Source of the DNA: Saprospiraceae bacterium | GTDB lineage: Bacteria; Bacteroidota; Bacteroidia; Chitinophagales; Saprospiraceae | Direction: 5' to 3' | DNA length: 16,103 bases | NCBI GenBank assembly: GCA_013002625.1 | Contig: JABDJE010000078.1 | Location: forward strand, 1-16,103 | In this document: positions 7,379-15,471 of the stretch, piece by piece | How positions within the stretch are numbered: position 1 is the first letter of the stretch | Layout of the letters: each line of letters begins with the position of its first letter | Position numbers and translations under genes: made by a program | Notes under the pieces: model-generated | Told to the model about the DNA's origin: nothing | The model's input: only the letters and a program-made list of their open reading frames with translations | The model's database searches: none

Positions 7379-8701
7379 TTAAAATAATCTTGATATATCC
7401 AAACCTAATGCGTAAATCATCAAAATGATAAGCAGAGCAAATCCGATGAGATTCGCGATCTCCATGACTCTATCTGGCACTTTGATCCCGGTAATACTCT
7501 CAAATAACAAGAACATTACATAACCCCCATCCAAGGCAGGAATCGGTAATAAGTTGATGAAACCAAGCAAAATAGATAACATTGCGGTCATGCTCCAGAA
7601 CCGTTCCCAGTCCCAGGTTGTCCCGAACATTTTACCTATTGTAATAAAACTGCCCAGACTATCCTTTGCCTTAATCTTACCAGAAAACATTTGCCCAAAG
7701 GCTTTAACCTGATCTGTAAGGAAGGTCCAGGACTTATTCCAACCTGCCGGGATTGAAGCTCCGAATGAGTATTTCTCTTTTGCAAGATCTATGAAGTGGG
7801 CTGCCGGAAAAGCTGTTATACCCACCAATTTATCTTCGCCAAGAGTCAAATCAAAATTGAGCGTGTCAGCGCCTCGAAGAATCCCAATGGTTATATTTTC
7901 GTCAACTTCCTTAAAAGCTTTCATGAAGTCATGTGCGAATGGTGTAGCCTGGCCATTTAAGGATATAATACGGTCGTTGATCTGCATTCCCGCTTGTTTA
8001 CCAATGCTTTCCTTTGAAAAACCGTCTACGACATAAGGAAACCTTGGCGTTACCAATCTTACATTTCTATTGTCATATTTTGTTAGAGATTGTCTTATCG
8101 ACTCAGGTACCTCAATTGTCATCTCCTGACCATCACGGTTTAGTTTTATGGACTTTGCTTCGTTGATTACGATCTCCTTGGTGATGAGACCTCCTCTGAA
8201 CTTAACCAATTCGAGTTCGCCAACTTGCAATAGTTGATCGCCGTCTCGTAATCCCATTTCATAGGCCATGCTGTCCACTGCAATGCCATGAGGAAGTTTG
8301 TCATTAGGAATATATGATTCTCCATATACCCAGAAAAGCATTGAGAATATCAGAATTCCTAAAATGAAATTTACGGTTACTCCACCAACCATTATAATCA
8401 AGCGTTGCCATGCCGGCTTAGATCTGAATTCCCAGGGTTGAGGTTCACCTTGCATCTGGTCCTTATCGAAACTCTCATCGATCATACCGGAAATTTTCAC
8501 ATAACCTCCAAATGGTAGCCACCCAATTCCATACTCGGTTTCACCCTTTTGAAATTTAAATAGCGTGAATCCCGGGTTGAAGAACAAATAGAATTTCTCA
8601 ACTCTTGTTTTAAACCATTTTGCTGCACTAAAATGTCCCCACTCGTGCAAAATGACAAGGATGCTTAAACTAAGAAAGAACTGTGCAACTGTAATCCACA
8701 T
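7379..8701 (-). CDS. rseP: RIP metalloprotease RseP (site-2 protease)
   Basis: This is an inner-membrane zinc protease that cleaves transmembrane segments, classically of anti-sigma factors and remnant signal peptides. With the ATG at 8701 it has 440 residues: HEWGH (19-23) gives the zinc ligands and catalytic Glu in the first membrane helix; a PDZ region follows, containing SIGKQAGMQINDRIISLNGQ; PIPALDGG (386-393) supplies the third zinc ligand Asp in a late helix; a final hydrophobic helix lies near the C-terminus. A longer frame opens at a TTG (8755) and adds 18 residues, but a TAnnTTTG promoter element overlaps that TTG, and MWITVAQFF is the normal family start. It may cleave the membrane helix of the putative anti-sigma protein at 2456-3874; that link is only inference. 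Confidence 0.92.
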   Translation of the reverse strand: MWITVAQFFLSLSILVILHEWGHFSAAKWFKTRVEKFYLFFNPGFTLFKFQKGETEYGIGWLPFGGYVKISGMIDESFDKDQMQGEPQPWEFRSKPAWQRLIIMVGGVTVNFILGILIFSMLFWVYGESYIPNDKLPHGIAVDSMAYEMGLRDGDQLLQVGELELVKFRGGLITKEIVINEAKSIKLNRDGQEMTIEVPESIRQSLTKYDNRNVRLVTPRFPYVVDGFSKESIGKQAGMQINDRIISLNGQATPFAHDFMKAFKEVDENITIGILRGADTLNFDLTLGEDKLVGITAFPAAHFIDLAKEKYSFGASIPAGWNKSWTFLTDQVKAFGQMFSGKIKAKDSLGSFITIGKMFGTTWDWERFWSMTAMLSILLGFINLLPIPALDGGYVMFLLFESITGIKVPDRVMEIANLIGFALLIILMIYALGLDISRLF

Positions 8702-8743
8702 ATTTATATCTTTAAATAACGAAACGCGGCTTTTAAGGAGCCC

Positions 8744-8751
8744 CAAAAGTA
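8744..8751 (-). promoter_or_regulatory. Bacteroidota -7 promoter element upstream of rseP
   Basis: The minus strand reads TACTTTTG, an exact match to the Bacteroidota consensus TAnnTTTG. A start of transcription a few bases downstream would give a leader of about 40 nt to the ATG at 8701. No clear -33 TTG was found at the right distance, so this is tentative. Confidence 0.4.
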
Positions 8752-8848
8752 GCAATTTCTATATTTTAATTCCATTATCTTAGATTTAGTTCAAAGCCTG
8801 ACGGACAGAGACACGATTTAAATTGATAACTGGCACAAACATATACCC

Positions 8849-9550
8849 TTGATCCTATTCTATACATCTGATATCGATAATAATGAAGCCCTACTCGAAG
8901 AAGATGAGTTTCAGCACTGTTGTAAGGTACTCAGACACCGCGAAGGCGATGTTATTCACATAACAAATGGGCAGGGCATATTTGCCCAAGCACGCATAGA
9001 ACATATACATAAGCGTCATGCCAGTCTCAATATAATACATCAGACTTCGCGTGAAAGAAAATCAATATTTATCGAATTGGCTGTCGCACCGCCCAAGACA
9101 AAATCCCGGTGGGAATGGCTTTTGGAAAAAACTGTAGAAGTCGGCGTGGATAAGATTTCACCCATAATCACTTCCAATATCGAACGCAAGAAAATAAATT
9201 TGGATAGAAACAGAAAGATCATCAGAAGTGCTGCTTTGCAATCCAAAAGAATAACCCATCCGGAAATGAGTGAGATAATTTCGCTTGAAAAATATTTGGC
9301 TTTTCCTGAAGTTCAAACTGCTGATAAATTTCTGTGTCATTTTGATGATACCAATTTATTCTTAAACAAGGCTGAATATTCTTCAAATCATCTCATCGTT
9401 TTCGTTGGTCCGGAAGGTGATTTTAATGATCAGGAATTATCACTTTTAAAGCAGTATAAATGCCAAGAGGTAAATATTTCAAAAAACAGATTGCGAACTG
9501 AAACAGCAGCAATAGTTGCAATTTCTCAAGTCAGCGCACTGATAGAATAA
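8849..9550 (+). CDS. rsmE: 16S rRNA (uracil-1498-N3)-methyltransferase RsmE
   Basis: This 233-residue SPOUT-fold enzyme transfers a methyl group from S-adenosylmethionine to N3 of U1498 in 16S rRNA. The N-terminal RNA-binding domain shows FQHCCKVLRHREGD (residues 21-34). The C-terminal knot holds the SAM-binding motifs FVGPEGDF (185-192) and LRTETA (215-220); the family usually reads GPEGG at the first. ELAVAPPKTKSRWEWLLEKT (76-95) is also typical. The start is TTG at 8849; an in-frame stop lies 30 nt upstream, and ILFYTSDI matches the family N-terminus, so no ATG start is available. It diverges from rseP and is followed 11 bp later by the XdhC gene. Confidence 0.92.
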   Translation: MILFYTSDIDNNEALLEEDEFQHCCKVLRHREGDVIHITNGQGIFAQARIEHIHKRHASLNIIHQTSRERKSIFIELAVAPPKTKSRWEWLLEKTVEVGVDKISPIITSNIERKKINLDRNRKIIRSAALQSKRITHPEMSEIISLEKYLAFPEVQTADKFLCHFDDTNLFLNKAEYSSNHLIVFVGPEGDFNDQELSLLKQYKCQEVNISKNRLRTETAAIVAISQVSALIE

Positions 9551-9561
9551 GCTTATAATCT

Positions 9562-10599
9562 GTGAAGGAACTTAAAGAAATAATAAACCATTACAAGCAA
9601 AACGCACACGGTCTTCAATGTGCTCTGGTATGTATTGTTCAGGTGAATGGCTCTTCCTATCGTAAACCAGGCGCACGGATATTACTTTTGGAAAATGGGG
9701 AATTCACGGGTTCGATAAGCGGAGGTTGTCTCGACGGTGATGCTTTGAAGAAAGCACAAAAGGTAATTTACAGCGGCAGGCCACAATTGGTGCGCTATGA
9801 TACAACCCAAGAAAATGACTCTCCTATCGGCTTGGGATTAGGTTGTCAGGGAATTATTGATGTCTTAATTCAGCCCTTGGATAATGAAGGTTATGAGATA
9901 GGTCAGCTGCAAGAAATAGTAGATTCAAGAAAGCCATTGGTTATGGTTCAGGCCATAGATAGCAAAACGATAAGCAATTCTATTCTGTATCCAGCTGATC
10001 AAGCTTTGCATATTGAAGATGACGCATTAAGACAGGCCGTTACCACAAGTTTTAAAAAAGAGCGCTCATCATTGGCGACAATTGACCAACAGAGGTACTC
10101 GATTCAATATTACACCCCTGCCATTCATCTTGTTGTCTGTGGCCATCAGTATGACAGTTTGGTATTATCCGAACTTGCTGAAAAGATTGGTTGGAAAACA
10201 ACGATCTATGGCAAGCTGCAAAAGATATACTACAAAGGGCAAATCACCAGAAACTGCATCGAAAATGATCAGCCTTTACCGGATGCCGATCCATTTACGG
10301 CTTTCATCATTATGTCGCATGATATCGATACCGATATCCGAAACTTAAAACGAGCCCTTTCCGAACAAGCTTCCTACATAGGTTTATTAGGCCCAATCGA
10401 CAGACGGAATAAAATATTTGATACACTGGAAAAAGAATTCACGCGGCAATTATTATTGGAACAGATATTTACACCTGTAGGATTAGATATCGGTGCACGA
10501 ACACCGGAAGAAATCGCCATTGCCATTATCGCAGAAGTAACTATGTATTTCAGTAATACCACCGGACAACCCCTCACAAAGGTAAAAGGTGGAACTTAG
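9562..10599 (+). CDS. XdhC/CoxI-family molybdenum-cofactor maturation protein
   Basis: This is a 345-residue protein. The N-terminal XdhC/CoxI domain shows VNGSSYRKPGARILL (28-42), GSISGGCLDGDALKKA (50-65) and GLGLGCQG (90-97). The C-terminal Rossmann-like domain contains IHLVVCGHQYDS, where many homologues have a G-A-G-H motif, then SYIGLLGPIDRR and GLDIGARTPEEIAIAII. The family binds molybdenum cofactor, aids its sulfuration and inserts it into xanthine dehydrogenase-type enzymes. The start is GTG at 9562, 11 bp after rsmE. Its stop overlaps the stop of the molybdenum-hydroxylase large subunit, encoded on the other strand, by 4 bp, and that enzyme is the obvious client. Confidence 0.9.
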   Translation: MKELKEIINHYKQNAHGLQCALVCIVQVNGSSYRKPGARILLLENGEFTGSISGGCLDGDALKKAQKVIYSGRPQLVRYDTTQENDSPIGLGLGCQGIIDVLIQPLDNEGYEIGQLQEIVDSRKPLVMVQAIDSKTISNSILYPADQALHIEDDALRQAVTTSFKKERSSLATIDQQRYSIQYYTPAIHLVVCGHQYDSLVLSELAEKIGWKTTIYGKLQKIYYKGQITRNCIENDQPLPDADPFTAFIIMSHDIDTDIRNLKRALSEQASYIGLLGPIDRRNKIFDTLEKEFTRQLLLEQIFTPVGLDIGARTPEEIAIAIIAEVTMYFSNTTGQPLTKVKGGT

Positions 10600-12758
10600 C
10601 TTACCGGATTCATTGGAAATCGTCTGATTCTATTGCCTGTTAATTTATACGTAGCATTGGCAATAGCCGCTGCGATTGGACCCATAGGTGGTTCACCCAA
10701 TCCTTGAGGAGCGCGATCGCTGTCCATTAAGTGTATTTCAATATTTTCCGGGCACTCTCTCAATGCCATAAGCTTATAAGGTCCATAAATTAAAGGTCCA
10801 ATAGCATTATTATGTATTTCAACTTTTTCATACAGGGCTGCGCTCATACCCATAATAATGTTTCCTTCACATTGAGCTTTGACCTGATCTGGATTTATAA
10901 CCATTCCCGTATCAATCACACAATAAACATCGCTCACAATTATTCTTTGCGCTTCAATAGACAGACGAACAACCTGTGCTACATGCGTGGCACCATCTGT
11001 GCAACAAGCCAGTCCCATAGCAATACCGTTTTCCACCTTGTCAGTATATGAAGATTGTTCAACTACTTTATTTAGCACCGCCAATAATCGTTGGTCTGTT
11101 TCAGAATCATTCAGATGGTTTTGACGAAATGTAACAGGATCGATACCCACTTTTTCAGCCAGTTCATCCATAAAACTTTCTATGGCAAATATGTTCGCCA
11201 GAAGGCCCATTCCTCTCCAAAAACTTGTACGGAGAGGCAAATTGGCTCTCCATGATATGATCTCATATCGCTGAATACCTCCATATCTGTTAAGGGCCCC
11301 GCGCCATGCTCCAAAATCTGCTCCTATGATATCGTTAATTATTTCAGGCCAGACATCAGATCCTTTGACCACATCGCCACTTGAACAATTATTCTCAAAG
11401 GCAGTAATATGTCCCGTATCATCCATTACAGCTTTTAAGAGATGATGCGTGGGTGGTCTAAAATAATCTGCTTGAAATTCTTGGGCGCGTGTATAAAAAC
11501 AATGTACAGGTCTTTTAAGCTGTCTTGAAATAAAGGAAGCATAAGTAGCAAGATCTGTATACAAAGCACGACCAAATGCTCCACCGAGATAAGCTGGTAA
11601 AACATTGACCTTCTTTTTTCGCATATTCAACCTACATGCAATATCCTTTCTCGTTTTTCTAACATTTTGAGTTGCCACATACACTTCCAGAGAACCATCT
11701 TTAAAATTTGCTAAGGCTCCAGAAGGTTGAATTTGTGCATGCGCACCCATTGGTGTCCTAAATTCTGAAGTAATTATTTCAGACGCGTTTTTAAATTGAT
11801 TTTTGGGACATTTGCCTTTCTGGATCACATAAGGTTTGCCTACACCAACTGTTACCATTTCTTCAATATCCTTTTGTTGTATCACTTCTTCTACTTCCCA
11901 GGTTATAGCGAGTTTTTGGGAAGCGTTATAGGCCTGGAATCTTGATTCGGCAACCACTGCAACAAAATCTTCTTCGACTATAACATCTACAATGCCTGGC
12001 AAGCCATTGACAGAATTTGGATCAACATTGGTTCTTTTAGCTTTTATGTATGGGCAGGGAACTACAATTGCGTAAACCATTCCATCCAATTCTTCATCAA
12101 TGCTAAAAATTGGCTTTCCAGTGACTTTATCTTCAAGGTCTAATCTTGGAATAGCTTTACCTATATACTGGTAATCTTCTGGATTCTTCAAATCAGGCGT
12201 TGAAGGAACTTTCCATTGTTTCGTAATCTTTACCAATTCTCCATAGGTTGTAGTTTGGTCTTTATATGAAAAGACACCATTTTCAAGTTTTACTTTTTTA
12301 GGTAATGTTTTAAATTCCTTCGCAGCTTCGATGATAAACATTTGTCTGAAGGTTGCTGCCAATTCTCTAATCGGCTTCCAAAGTCCTTCTATAGAAGAGC
12401 TATCCCCTGTAAATAGTAAATCTAAAGGCCCATGACTTGAGGACGCATGAAGAACTTTCAATTGCTTGAATTTAATTTGTAATTCATCTGCAACTATTTG
12501 AGCAAGGGCTGTCAATACACCTTGCCCCATCTCAACTTTTGGACTGTAAAATGTAATCTCATTATTGGCATTGGCTTCAAACCAAACGAGAGGCCCATCA
12601 AAATTATAGTAAGGTAATTCTCCTGAAGCAAGCACTTTGTCAATCGCTCGCCTCCATATTCCCCGAGTCAAATATGCGGTACCTAACACCACCGCTGTTC
12701 CAGCCGTTACCTTTATCAGGAATTTTCTACGAGACGCACTTTTTAACTTCGAACCCAT
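10596..12758 (-). CDS. Molybdopterin-binding subunit of a periplasmic aldehyde/isoquinoline oxidoreductase-type enzyme
   Basis: This is a 720-residue catalytic subunit of the xanthine dehydrogenase superfamily, isoquinoline 1-oxidoreductase beta-like. It opens with a Tat signal, SRRKFLIK (residues 9-16, twin Arg 10-11) plus a hydrophobic stretch to ~31, so it is folded in the cytoplasm and exported. Cofactor motifs include EMGQGVLTALAQIVADEL (76-93), LGGAFGRALYTD in the middle, and GLGEPPMGPIAAAIANA near the C-terminus, whose Glu (about 689) is the expected catalytic base. It would hydroxylate an aldehyde or N-heterocycle using water; the substrate cannot be read from sequence. It overlaps the [2Fe-2S] gene by one base (TAATG), so the subunits are translationally coupled. 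Confidence 0.9.
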   Translation of the reverse strand: MGSKLKSASRRKFLIKVTAGTAVVLGTAYLTRGIWRRAIDKVLASGELPYYNFDGPLVWFEANANNEITFYSPKVEMGQGVLTALAQIVADELQIKFKQLKVLHASSSHGPLDLLFTGDSSSIEGLWKPIRELAATFRQMFIIEAAKEFKTLPKKVKLENGVFSYKDQTTTYGELVKITKQWKVPSTPDLKNPEDYQYIGKAIPRLDLEDKVTGKPIFSIDEELDGMVYAIVVPCPYIKAKRTNVDPNSVNGLPGIVDVIVEEDFVAVVAESRFQAYNASQKLAITWEVEEVIQQKDIEEMVTVGVGKPYVIQKGKCPKNQFKNASEIITSEFRTPMGAHAQIQPSGALANFKDGSLEVYVATQNVRKTRKDIACRLNMRKKKVNVLPAYLGGAFGRALYTDLATYASFISRQLKRPVHCFYTRAQEFQADYFRPPTHHLLKAVMDDTGHITAFENNCSSGDVVKGSDVWPEIINDIIGADFGAWRGALNRYGGIQRYEIISWRANLPLRTSFWRGMGLLANIFAIESFMDELAEKVGIDPVTFRQNHLNDSETDQRLLAVLNKVVEQSSYTDKVENGIAMGLACCTDGATHVAQVVRLSIEAQRIIVSDVYCVIDTGMVINPDQVKAQCEGNIIMGMSAALYEKVEIHNNAIGPLIYGPYKLMALRECPENIEIHLMDSDRAPQGLGEPPMGPIAAAIANATYKLTGNRIRRFPMNPVS

Positions 12759-13237
12759 TACACTGCACTTTTTGGTTTAGAAGTCATATTCTCGATTGCC
12801 TCATTTAAGGCTTTCCTAATTCTGGGATAGGTTCCACATCTACAAAAATTGGTGAGGCTATCGTTGATTTGCTGTTCAGTTGGGTTTGGAAATCTTTCCA
12901 AAAGTGCTACGCTTGCCATTATAAATCCAGATTGGCAATACCCACATTGAGGAACGATTTGATTTATCCAGGCTTGCTGAACAGGATGTAATCCAGATTC
13001 GTTTTCAAGGCCCTCTATGGTTGTAATTGATTTCCCATTCACAATTCTTGCCGCATACGAACAAGAACGTGTAGCTTGACCATCAATTATAACTGTACAA
13101 GCGCCACAAGCTGCTTTACCACATCCGAATTTGGTGCCCTTTAATTTTAGAGTGTCTCTGATTAGCCACAACAAAGGTTCATCTCCATTTACGTCGAGCT
13201 TGTAGTTTCTTCCATTTATTGTGAATTCTATTTTCAT
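12758..13237 (-). CDS. [2Fe-2S] subunit of the molybdenum hydroxylase
   Basis: This 159-residue protein carries two iron-sulfur clusters. The N-terminal plant-ferredoxin-like cluster uses Cys39, Cys44, Cys47 and Cys59 (FGCGKAACGACTVIIDG). The C-terminal cluster uses Cys98, Cys101, Cys132 and Cys134 (QCGYCQSG, FCRCGTYPRI). All eight ligands are present. It passes electrons from the molybdenum centre to the next carrier. It has no signal peptide, so it probably travels through the Tat system bound to the large subunit. It is the middle gene of the operon, 5 bp after the cytochrome and overlapping the large subunit by 1 base. No FAD-domain gene accompanies it. Confidence 0.93.
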   Translation of the reverse strand: MKIEFTINGRNYKLDVNGDEPLLWLIRDTLKLKGTKFGCGKAACGACTVIIDGQATRSCSYAARIVNGKSITTIEGLENESGLHPVQQAWINQIVPQCGYCQSGFIMASVALLERFPNPTEQQINDSLTNFCRCGTYPRIRKALNEAIENMTSKPKSAV

Positions 13238-13242
13238 AGTTA

Positions 13243-13848
13243 TTAATCGTCGTTTGGAATTGGAGCACCATTTTCTGCCCAGATTTTAACCGCTTCGATG
13301 TATGTTTCTTTTGCTACTGGCGGTAAAGATCTTGGAACACCTTCCTGATTGATTCCAGGATCAAATGCCCAAAGTACTTTGGAGTCATTTGTCAGATGTG
13401 TTACAAGACTATCTAGCCCGATACCACCATTTTTACTCTGGTCTAGAATAATTTTTGCAATCTCGATTTTGGTCAATCCTTGCCATCCCATACTTTTAGG
13501 AGCTAAATGCCAGTTGGACGCACCGGGCACACCTGTATAATAATTATTGCTGTTTTGGTGACAACTTTGACATTGCTGTATGCCTGCGCCTCTATTGTTA
13601 GGACCACGTTGGACATTATAATAATGTATATGCAGATCGTCTCCCTGCGTAGGTCTATCTCCAGAAGGGTGGCAATTCAAACATCTTGGAGACATTAATA
13701 CCTTCATCATAAGATCAAATGCTTCCTCAGGCGTAATATCAGTTTCCTGAGGAACAGCATTCAGGTCTCTTTTAGAATTGCTATAACTATTAACCCATGC
13801 ACCACACAGCAATGAAATAAATGTTAAGTATAGGAAAGCACCCCTCAT
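13243..13848 (-). CDS. Diheme cytochrome c, likely electron acceptor of the molybdenum hydroxylase
   Basis: This 201-residue protein has an N-terminal signal peptide (core FLYLTFISLLCGAW) and two covalent heme sites, CLNCH (56-60) and CQSCH (93-97). The rest is Asn/Gly-rich and without other known motifs. It is the first gene of the three-gene operon, 5 bp before the [2Fe-2S] gene. Since the enzyme lacks an FAD subunit and is exported, this cytochrome is the natural periplasmic electron acceptor. The Cys in the signal peptide does not fit a lipobox, so it is not called a lipoprotein. The upstream 78 bp to the tRNA terminator must hold the operon promoter; I see no clear consensus. Confidence 0.85.
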   Translation of the reverse strand: MRGAFLYLTFISLLCGAWVNSYSNSKRDLNAVPQETDITPEEAFDLMMKVLMSPRCLNCHPSGDRPTQGDDLHIHYYNVQRGPNNRGAGIQQCQSCHQNSNNYYTGVPGASNWHLAPKSMGWQGLTKIEIAKIILDQSKNGGIGLDSLVTHLTNDSKVLWAFDPGINQEGVPRSLPPVAKETYIEAVKIWAENGAPIPNDD

Positions 13849-13926
13849 CCTATCGGTATTCGTTTTATGTCCTTTAAAATAAGGAATTATAAATAGTGTT
13901 CAGAAAGGAACGCATCAATGGGATAC

Positions 13927-13959
13927 AAAAAAGCCCTAACCAATGATGATTAGGGCTTT
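13927..13959 (-). terminator. Rho-independent terminator of tRNA-Val
   Basis: A perfect 10-bp stem, AAAGCCCTAA (13930-13939) with TTAGGGCTTT (13950-13959), encloses a 10-nt loop. On the minus strand it runs into six T's (13932-13927). It begins 4 bp after the tRNA 3' end and so closes the tRNA transcript before the cytochrome operon. Confidence 0.85.
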
Positions 13960-13963
13960 GAAG

Positions 13964-14038
13964 TGAGGATACGCAGATTCGAACTGCGGACCTCTTGCCT
14001 GTCAAGCAAGCGCTCTAAACCAACTGAGCTATACCCTC
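13964..14038 (-). tRNA. tRNA-Val (anticodon GAC)
   Basis: This 75-nt cloverleaf is on the minus strand: acceptor GAGGGTA/TATCCTC with one G-U pair, D arm GCTC...GAGC containing AGTTGGTTTA, anticodon stem CTTGC/GCAAG around loop TTGACAG (anticodon GAC, reading GUC and GUU), and T arm CGCAG-TTCGAAT-CTGCG. The discriminator is A and no CCA is encoded. The copy is intact, unlike the fragment upstream at 14164-14190. Confidence 0.95.
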
Positions 14039-14040
14039 AT

Positions 14041-14335
14041 AATTTTATTTTACATCGGTTTAGATCGCTTTCTCCGCCCGCCCGCAACTGATGTTGCGGT
14101 TCTCTCGCTTCAAAGGTCCATTTAGGACCTTTAATTCCGATCCCTTCGGAACCGCTCGTTCATGCTCTAAACCAACTGAGCTATACCCTCATTTTATTTT
14201 ATTCCTTCTAATCTACTCTGCCTCCCATCCGAAACTGATGTTTCAGTTCTCTCTCCTCACATACAATAATGCTCACTGCCTTCGCTGAAGCTTCGGCAGG
14301 CAGGTAAACCAACTGTTTGGTCGCCGTAACAATGT
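14041..14335 (-). repeat. Hairpin-rich, tRNA-linked non-coding repeat patch
   Basis: The patch lies upstream of tRNA-Val and no convincing gene lies in it. Three hairpins follow the tRNA fragment: 14135-14151 (6-bp stem), 14112-14132 (perfect 8-bp stem AAAGGTCC/GGACCTTT) and 14082-14099 (7-bp stem CCGCAAC/GTTGCGG, 4-nt loop). The last, with its flanks (~14074-14108), recurs in diverged form at ~14221-14255. There the stem is kept by a paired C-G to A-T change plus a G-U wobble. A further GAAGCTTC-centred inverted repeat (14276-14299) and an 11-nt match to the tRNA D arm (14305-14315) suggest an older copy. It looks like remains of serially inserted elements or a decayed tRNA array. Confidence 0.6.
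14164..14190 (-). pseudogene. Duplicated 5' fragment of tRNA-Val
   Basis: The minus strand repeats the first 27 nt of the tRNA at 13964-14038 exactly (acceptor 5' strand, the TA linker and the whole D arm), then diverges to ATGAACGAGCGG. The shared sequence also extends a little upstream, where both copies are preceded by AAAATAAAAT. No anticodon or T arm follows, so it cannot make a tRNA. Confidence 0.85.
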
Positions 14336-14393
14336 GAAGGAGACAGCTACAATCTCAATAATATTTTAATCCTAACGGATAGCAAAAATTATT

Positions 14394-14429
14394 CTGGAAT
14401 CGTGTGGCGAAATTACAGATTGATTCCAG
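14394..14429 (-). terminator. Possible terminator after the kinase gene
   Basis: CTGGAATC (14394-14401) and GATTCCAG (14422-14429) form a perfect 8-bp stem with a 20-nt loop, about 20 bp past the kinase stop codon. On the minus strand a T5 run follows after about 6 nt. The long loop and offset T run make it weak. Confidence 0.35.
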
Positions 14430-14448
14430 CCAATACAAATAAATTAAT

Positions 14449-15465
14449 CTAAATAATAATCGAACATCCAACTTTACAAAGGGGTTCAACCATTTTTGCA
14501 AATTTAGAGCTTTGAGGATCAATAGCATTGCCCTGGGCAACCCTTCCATATATGCCTGCACAAATAGAAGCCAATCTAAAGTATCCAAAGGACTTATAAA
14601 ATGGCCAGTTTTCAATTGATTCAATGCCTCGTCTTTCACAATAAATTTCAAGCAATTCAAACTCTTCCGGCATACCATAAATCTTACGATCTACATTTCC
14701 AAAACCAGGGAAAACGAATTCTTTTGGTGCATCAAGTATACCCAACAGATAACCGAGATCACTCAAGCCATCTCCAAGTGTTGACAGTTCCCAGTCCAGT
14801 ACGGCTTTAATATTCCTGCTTCCCTTATCGAAAACAACATTGTCCAACCTGTAATCCCCATGTACCAACACACGATTTGTCGTTACTGGCAAATGGTCGC
14901 CCAACCAATCACATAATTCTGAAAAGAACTTATTGGGAGGATGTCCTGAAGCTTCAAATGCTTTTTTCCATCGGTGATACTGGCGTTCATAATAATTGCC
15001 CTGACTGCCATAATTATTTAAGCCAATTTTATTAACATCCAACTCATGCAAGTCTGCAAGTTTTTCAACGAGCTGGATATAGGTATGTCTCCTTTGTTCA
15101 TTGTCTAAATGTGGCAAATAAAAGGACTGAGAAATATCACCTTCTATATAATCCATAAGATAGAAGTCGACACCAAGAATATTTTTATCCTGACACAGGA
15201 AATAAACCTTAGGGCATGGAAAACTTGTATCTCCCAATGCAGAAAGCACTTTGTATTCCCGACCCATATCATGTGCTTTTGATAAAAGCTTACCGTCTGG
15301 CTGTGCACGCAGGACAAACCGACCATGATCTGCATCGATAAGGATGTTTGGATTGGATCGACCGCCTCTTAATGACTTCAAGCGTTTAATCTGGCCCATA
15401 TAAGGCATCTTCTCACTTAAGTACGCCTGAATTTCAACGCTTTGTATTCTTTCAATCAGACCCAT
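14449..15465 (-). CDS. APH-fold small-molecule kinase, ACAD10/11 N-terminal-like (LvaA-type)
   Basis: This 338-residue protein has the aminoglycoside-phosphotransferase fold. It shows the nucleotide-binding segment FVLRAQPDGKLLSKAHDMGR (50-69), the catalytic loop HGDYRLDN (202-209) and the metal-binding LDWELSTLGD (223-232). These match the kinase half of animal ACAD10/ACAD11 rather than antibiotic-resistance enzymes. That group, and bacterial LvaA of levulinate catabolism, phosphorylate the hydroxyl of 4-hydroxyacyl-CoAs so that a partner dehydrogenase-like enzyme can eliminate phosphate. Here the partner lies 6 bp upstream in the same operon. The exact substrate is not known. Confidence 0.85.
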   Translation of the reverse strand: MGLIERIQSVEIQAYLSEKMPYMGQIKRLKSLRGGRSNPNILIDADHGRFVLRAQPDGKLLSKAHDMGREYKVLSALGDTSFPCPKVYFLCQDKNILGVDFYLMDYIEGDISQSFYLPHLDNEQRRHTYIQLVEKLADLHELDVNKIGLNNYGSQGNYYERQYHRWKKAFEASGHPPNKFFSELCDWLGDHLPVTTNRVLVHGDYRLDNVVFDKGSRNIKAVLDWELSTLGDGLSDLGYLLGILDAPKEFVFPGFGNVDRKIYGMPEEFELLEIYCERRGIESIENWPFYKSFGYFRLASICAGIYGRVAQGNAIDPQSSKFAKMVEPLCKVGCSIII

Positions 15466-15471
15466 CTCCTA

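Noticed and set aside
8702..8755. Longer rseP start at TTG 8755
   Set aside because: It overlaps the TAnnTTTG promoter element, and the family starts just before the HExxH helix, matching ATG 8701.
13243..13848. Cytochrome as a lipoprotein
   Set aside because: The Cys at residue 15 is preceded by SLL, which does not fit a lipobox.
13964..14038. tRNA-Asp
   Set aside because: GTC appears only on the plus strand; in transcript sense the loop is TTGACAG, anticodon GAC, hence Val.
14091..14288. 65-codon plus-strand frame over the tRNA-linked patch
   Set aside because: It reads through the tRNA fragment and hairpins; no start signal or family resemblance that I can support.
14355..14678. 107-codon minus-strand frame overlapping the kinase 3' end
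   Set aside because: It is a shadow in another frame of the kinase gene, which has clear catalytic motifs.
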